DNA from: Thermomucor indicae-seudaticae
Lineage: Eukaryota; Mucoromycota; Mucoromycetes; Mucorales; Lichtheimiaceae
NCBI GenBank assembly: GCA_000787465.1
Contig: JSYX01000071.1
Coordinates: 1-64,000, forward strand
Length of the DNA stretch: 64,000 bases
Direction: 5' to 3'
Below the pieces are notes generated by a model, which worked only from the letters and a program-made list of their open reading frames with translations, had not been told where the DNA came from and did no database searches. Position 1 is the stretch's first letter, and every line of letters starts with the position of its first letter. This document shows positions 59,005 to 64,000 of the stretch, one piece after another. A program made the position numbers and the translations under genes.

Positions 59005-60586
59005 ATCATACATCCTGTAACATAAACTTTTAGAAAGTATATATATAGAGCCTTACAATTCCATTGTGATATACGCTTTATCTTTCCATGTAATTGTAAT
59101 CACCCCACTCCCGTTTTTATGATATCCGCAAGTAAAACCTTGAACCTCACATATTTCGCCCTCGAATTGAGACTATGTATCGTCACGAGTAGTAAACCTA
59201 ACTTAGAGTGAGCGAAACCGTTTTCTATATCGAGGAATTTATTATATTAGCCAATTCACTCTTGAGCGCAATCAAGACGCTCGCACTTTGATATAGAGAA
59301 AAGCGATTGCGGCGACAGACAAGAGGAAGATATATGCAGACGTTGACCCTCAAAATAAGTACATACGTAGATATAGCGTACCGTATGACATAAAGCGAAG
59401 TGTTTGCACGATAGACCGAAAGCCTACGGTAGTCACCGTTATTGTGTCATTAGTACTGGTTTTGTAATTTTTTAACGAATATGTGATGTAGAATAACATT
59501 TGTAACATCCGCTAATAACAGTAAACACAATTTTCGGGTATGGTGTATACATGCTGCCATTAAAGAAGCGTCGCCTACCGGAAATTCTTTTCTACGATCA
59601 AGGCGGGGTCATCCTACTATTGGTTCGTTATAAGCAGAACTTCACCTTGAGGAAACGATATCCATTCATTCGTGGACGCTATGTTCTCTATAAATTCTAG
59701 AGGACGCTTGCTCCGAGAATAGTATTATTCATAATATATTCTGCGAGATAAGTGCGTGCATATCACTAGATAGCATACGGAAACGAAGACCTACATCCAT
59801 TTTAAGAATAAGCGAAACAAGATACAAAAGTTCTTATATATCGATGGCCTACAATACGGATGCACGCGTCGTTTTTTGAAGGTGTCTACGAAGCAAAGAT
59901 CAAACCATTTAGACTATTTACTGTCAATGAGAACGCATAAACAACCTAAAATCGAAACTTTTTGAGACATCCTCGTTCGTATAACTAACGAGGAAATAAC
60001 ACGTTTATAGAGACGACCACGAGCCTGGAAATCGAACTTACACTGCCCAAGCATCAGTTTTACTTTCTTTGATTGCGATGGGCCGCAGGCATAAAGGTGC
60101 TTTATGATGGCCGAATTACTTAAATATTAACGACTATTCAGGCGGATAATACGAGTTGGAAAAGAAAAAGGTTCGCTATCTTGCGTGGCGTATGGAGCCA
60201 CGCCTTTCTTGCATGATGGTCGATTGGTAAGCTGGCATACAATTGGGTAGTAAGCGATGAACTGCCAAAGTTAAAGTTAAAAATAACTTTATAACTGGCT
60301 TTTTAGATAAGCGGCACTTCGTAATAGACAACAGTGTGAAGGATAACATTGCGTCGCCTGGGTCTACATACTAGAGAAAGTATCTAGAAGGCCGTGAATT
60401 ACGGTATTTATGCAAGATCTACCGTAATTTGAATGCTTTATTGGAGGAACACCATTTTGATATCAAAAAGGTTTTTTGGAGACATGCGTGGTTATTTCTC
60501 TTTGTTGATAAACTTTGAAGCCATGGGTACTATGCAATAGTGATTGGTGGCAAAGCCAAAAAAAGGAAATGCAGCGTAACATTGTA
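59005..60586. other. AT-rich gene-free stretch
   Basis: No frame of useful length on either strand and no clear repeat. It is the longest gene-free run after a gene in the window. Confidence 0.5.
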
Positions 60587-60587
60587 G

Positions 60588-60660
60588 TGCGTGTCTGGTA
60601 GAGTGGCTATCAACTGAGTCTGTCAACCGGGAGCCCCCTGGTTCGAGTTCCGACCAAGCA
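60588..60660 (+). repeat. tRNA-like sequence, probable SINE head
   Basis: TGGTAGAGTGGCTA fits a polymerase III box A and GGTTCGAGTTCC fits box B with one extra base. They lie about 40 nt apart, as in tRNA genes. No acceptor stem closes and the T stem pairs poorly, so it is not a functional tRNA. tRNA-derived SINEs keep exactly these internal promoter boxes. Confidence 0.4.
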
Positions 60661-60688
60661 GGCGGTTTCAGAGCGAGGAATGATACCA

Positions 60689-60961
60689 GCAAGTTAAGAT
60701 ACGTAAGGCTTCAATCAGCGGTTTCGCAAAGTGTGTCGAAAGCGAGTTCCAGAGCACAAGATGAAAGAAGTAAAGAAACCGCCAAGCAGTCTGGACCAAG
60801 GACAGCGGACGGTGAATGGATGGTCTTGAACACAGAGGAACAGGCTCGATGGACACTGGGAGGACACCGGTTGGAAAGCCCTACGCACCCCAAGTGGACC
60901 GTCAAAAGACACGTCGTGAACGCGCTTCTGGCGGGCAAGTTAAGATACGTAAGACTTCAAC
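60689..60961. repeat. Direct repeat of about 26 bp bracketing 245 bp
   Basis: GCAAGTTAAGATACGTAAGG at 60689 recurs at 60935 with one mismatch within 26 bp. The enclosed sequence holds only unsupported frames. Position just after the SINE-like head suggests these belong to one repeat unit or its duplication. Confidence 0.5.
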
Positions 60962-61249
60962 CCGCTAATTCCCAGGATCATAAGCAGAAACAAGCAGGCA
61001 AGCAACATAGTAGAGGATGAAAGGACAGTGCATAATGCCAAGGAATAGGGAACAAGCAGGATAGGATTTGGGTGGATAGTCTTGAGAACAAGGAAGAGAT
61101 ACTCGTACAATGACCCGCATTGTCCAATAGTTTGTCGCCCAGTATGTTGATGGATTCGGAGAGGGAAGTCATGGTTCGCGTGGAATGAATCAAAAAGAGC
61201 AAAGCAGAGAAAGAGTGAAGATTGTGAAGAAAAGATGGATGTACGCACC

Positions 61250-61353
61250 TCGAGAAATTCGTCGATTTTATACTTTTTCATGCCCCTTATTTTACGTGGC
61301 TGCTGTCTTTTGGAACCTGGTTCAGGCATTAGGGAGATCTTAATTCGAGGCAT
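61250..61353 (-). CDS. Possible 5' exon of an unrecognised gene
   Basis: ATG at 61353 opens MPRIKISLMPEPGSKRQQPR, then KIRGMKKYKIDEFLE, followed by a GTGCGT donor-like site at about 61248. The composition is protein-like but no downstream exon could be joined with confidence on the minus strand. Confidence 0.2.
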
Positions 61354-62402
61354 GCATATCTATCTTAACTGAACGATTTCGCGGAACCTCGCAGATGATG
61401 TGCAGGATAAAATGCTCTCCTTTAGACCCGTGGAAGCGTACGGAGTAACTCCTCGTCAATCCTGAGGGCCGTTGAGATTAAAATAGCTTCCATTAGTCAA
61501 CATATCCTTGATGCAGTTGTTCCCACACCTACCACTTTATTTACCTTCAATCTTAGCAAAACCTGTTATTTATGCACCCAAAGAACCCTTTCTATTGATT
61601 TTCGCTATTGATGAGAAGTTTTCCCCAACATTCTTGTTTGAGCGTTTTTTTTCTGCTGGTCGAATAACATTGGGCCTCATTATTAACGCATGAAAACCAT
61701 CAATCGATTACTGTTGAACTGAACCGGTGCATCATGACTCACATATTCCCTTTTGTTTGTTGTTAGGTCGCTATAGGAGTTACGGTGCTACAATTTATTT
61801 TACTCTAATTATCTCAAAATAACTATTAAAGAGTGGGGAAGCTTGACCTCAGGGATACAGAAATACCTATCACACTGTTCATTATTCCATTAACTCTGTA
61901 TGGCAAACAGGGGACAAATAGGAACAAATATTTTCGGGGTTCTTACTTCCTTCTTTTTTCAAAAATTTCAGTTCTTGAATTAGAATCGGGATACGTTTTT
62001 GGCAAAAGCAATAGGAGAATCTTTCTCCCAAAAAGTAGTTAACTATTGATCGTCAGAACTTCTGCTAACGTGTAGGAAAATCTTAGATCAAGAAGAAAAG
62101 AAATATGAGACACGTCGATCATTCATTCCAATGACAAAAGTTCCAGAGCAACAGTTTGGCCAACGTGTTGCCGTCAGCCAGGGTAACCTGAGCCAGACGA
62201 TCGTGTTCTGACGAGATTTCCTTCCACCTTCTTCCGCTTCTTGACCATGCGTGGTTATCCTATCAGCACAGGATCGGTATAGAAAAAGGATGGTCGGCCT
62301 TTATGTAACTGCTCTCGCTTCCTCGTAGGGACGTAACCTTGCAAGAAGAGTAGTTTGGAGGCGGCCTGAATGTGCCACTGGCGTCAGGTGGAGTACCAAC
62401 TT
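61354..62402. other. Intergenic, no gene recognised
   Basis: Short frames only; no repeats recognised before the minisatellite. Confidence 0.45.
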
Positions 62403-62538
62403 AACCCTGGAGCCAATAGCGTGTTATACATAAGCCTAAAGGGAATAGCCTAGTACCTGCCTAAGCCCAGAGCAAATAGCGTACATATGCCTAAGCCTAG
62501 AGCGAATAGCGAATACTACCTAAGCCCCGGAGCAAGTA
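62403..62538. repeat. Minisatellite of about 30 bp, four to five units
   Basis: Units built on AAGCC(T/C)(A/G)GAGC(A/G)AATAGCG plus a variable TAC-rich spacer recur at about 29-31 bp. They are imperfect copies. The last unit runs straight into the TIR element at 62539. Confidence 0.65.
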
Positions 62539-62639
62539 CAGTCGACCGCCGTTAGTTTTATCTCGGTTAATTTCAAGCGCTCCTTTTATTTCAAGACTTC
62601 TCAGGAAATCCAGGCCTTGAAATTAACAGGGTTCGACTG
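62539..62639. mobile_element. 101-bp TIR element (pogo/Tigger-like)
   Basis: The left end CAGTCGACCGCCGTTAGTTT and the reverse of the right end CAGTCGAACCCTGTTAATTT agree at most positions. TA precedes the left end; the right flank reads TT, so the target duplication is imperfect. No coding capacity. Confidence 0.45.
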
Positions 62640-63360
62640 TTGCGTTGCCAGTGAAACAGTAAGTGCTGTTCAGGCCGTTGATACCCGCCGTTTTCTAGAG
62701 CTACTGGGCCCAGTTTTCTTCTGGCTGGCCACCGTGTGTGTATGTGGGGTAGCAATGATCCGGCTTGGCCTACCGGAGAGACCGGGAAGGCAGGGAATCG
62801 AAGAAACACCAGCACACGTCTTGATCCCTGGGTCTGGCAGACATTGGGCGCCAAAGCTGATGGCGCTTCATTGTTTGGTATCTGACTCGAGATAATGCCG
62901 CTCTCGTTTACACCTTAGAAACGCGACCAAAGTTGACGGAAAGGCATGCTATAGAATATTCGGAAAAAGACGTTTGAGGATATCAAGTCGCAGGCTTCTT
63001 GGCGTCCATTTCGTGAATTATAGTGGATGTTTTCTGAGCGATATATCATGCCATTCCGAATACGGACAGGTCAAGTTGATCGACGGACAGTATCAAATTG
63101 TAGAAGATGTCAGGTACCATCACCATGAATAATTTGATTGAAAATGATATATTACTTGCACCCTGCATCAGGAACAGTGGACGATACTACCACTGGCTAA
63201 TGTTTTGTCCAGGATCACGAAAGGTCATCCAGTGGTAAGTGTTCTCTTCATGGTCCAACCTCAGATAACAAAAGACTTGACGGGATACGGAAAGGATTGT
63301 ATAAAATAAACATAATGGAGAGGTTATAAGTAATGTACAGAGTATGTGAGTCTTTTGCCA
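62640..63360. other. Intergenic, no gene recognised
   Basis: A plus frame (62617-62895) starts inside the TIR element and has no motif; otherwise nothing seen. Confidence 0.4.
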
Positions 63361-64000
63361 TTAAAAGCAGCATGACCGTTCTTTTTTCCTGATCCTTGTA
63401 CGCTGTGTCATTCTTCTCAGACTTGAATCACCAAACTGTACACCACTTCCACTGCGTTCAGGATCTATCTGGCCTGTTGTTCCTGAAGTTATTGATCTCT
63501 CCGCCATTTGGCTTGATCTTGTTCTTACCAGTCTCAATTTTACTCAGAATTGATCTTGCACACTTGAAAAACATATCTTCGACTGCATCGCCTGTGAGCG
63601 CACTAGCTTCCAAAAACATCATCTCTTTTTTGTGCTGAAATAAGCCAAGGGTGACTCTCTTTCCCATTTAGAACGTCGTCTACAAACCGTTTTCTTGCGC
63701 AAATCGACTTGCTTCCAGATAAGACACCTCTCGATCGTCCGCAAGGTCGCTCTTATTGCCGACTAGAATAACTACCAATTCCGGATTCGCCAGCGACCGT
63801 ACATCGGTCAACCAAGAATGAACACCAAGAAATGTGTCTCTGCTAAAATATACTCGCATGCATTAATTTCGCCGCTTTGGAATTCACGCCAACATCAAAC
63901 GGCCCCGTCGAAACCCCATACCTACTTGCATATATCATAAACAATCAGCGCACCGGCCGCGCCGCGAAAATAGCTTTTCGTTAGCGATCTATCCAGTCAT
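63361..64000 (-). CDS. Rab4-type small GTPase (5' partial)
   Basis: The 5' part lies beyond the window end. Visible exons read [16 protein letters not shown] (after the switch II region) and [37 protein letters not shown] (the NKxD guanine-specificity motif), EASRFAQEN and [20 protein letters not shown] (the SAL motif) follow. After a 55-nt intron (63528-63474) come [14 protein letters not shown] and a basic end with a CCF terminus. SALTGDxVEExF.KCAR and the GSGxQFGDxSLRR tail are Rab4 features; Rab4 governs fast recycling from early endosomes. The intron after FAQEN is best read as ending two bases before ATGATG (acceptor AAAAAAG). The terminal CC should be geranylgeranylated. Confidence 0.85.

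Noticed and set aside
60588..60660. Functional tRNA gene
   Set aside because: No acceptor stem pairs, the T stem is poor and box B has an extra base.
60733..61020. 95-codon plus-strand frame between the direct repeats
   Set aside because: Overlaps repeat sequence on both ends, has open frames on the opposite strand too, and shows no motif.

Overview
This is nuclear DNA of a filamentous fungus, most likely an early-diverging one (Mucoromycota, probably Mucorales). Protein-coding genes are dense and cut by many short introns (about 50-70 nt). Most introns have GTATGT or GTAAGT donors and CTAAC/CTGAC-like branch points, and a few are GC-AG. Housekeeping proteins are recognisably fungal (Drs2-type flippase, Noc2, Swc2/YL1, Pim1/Lon, a fungal G-gamma). 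A Fanzor gene, Tigger/pogo-type transposon ends and a DUF1838 gene fit the same lineage. The phylum call is inference from gene content and was not tested.

Layout. 0-4.4 kb: an XPG/EXO1-like nuclease (cut by the window edge), then a Fanzor gene (eukaryotic TnpB relative) that keeps all three RuvC acidic residues but has one in-frame UAA just before its zinc ribbon. 4.7-8.1 kb: an AAGAB/Irc6-type adaptin-binding protein and, divergently, an Ngl2-type RNA exonuclease, sharing a promoter region that holds a 100-bp tandem duplication. 8.3-12.1 kb: an N-acetylglucosamine catabolism pair, a decayed GlcNAc-kinase-type hexokinase and an intact glucosamine-6-phosphate deaminase. 12.1-15.4 kb: gene-poor. 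15.4-21.8 kb: a Drs2-like P4-ATPase and a DUF1838 protein. 22.5-29 kb: two paralogous ASXH/DEUBAD-like genes flanking a nest of Tigger/pogo-like transposon debris and inverted repeats, followed by a small MITE.

29.6-36.4 kb: compact block with Bcp1/BCCIP, a LisH-WD40 protein, Swc2/YL1 (SWR1 complex), PRMT1/Hmt1 and a small single-pass membrane protein with two PPxY motifs. 37.9-44.8 kb: G-protein gamma, PRPP synthetase and Noc2. 46.5-50.4 kb: a GC-rich cyclin gene with a long Ser/Gly/Ala tail and a frameshift in the cyclin box, then broken coding-like sequence. 51.2-59 kb: an SDR dehydrogenase, a GXWXG/DUF4334 protein, a BolA protein and the mitochondrial Lon protease. 59-63.3 kb: gene-poor, with a tRNA-like SINE head, direct repeats, a 30-bp minisatellite and a 101-bp TIR element. 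The window ends in a Rab4-type GTPase.

The most unusual items are the Fanzor (with its UAA, its neighbouring nuclease and its 3' hairpins), the GlcNAc kinase pseudogene beside an intact deaminase, the ASXH paralogue pair with diverged ~55-residue repeats, and the GC-rich cyclin. Exon joins were worked out by eye from splice consensus, frame and family resemblance. No searches were run.
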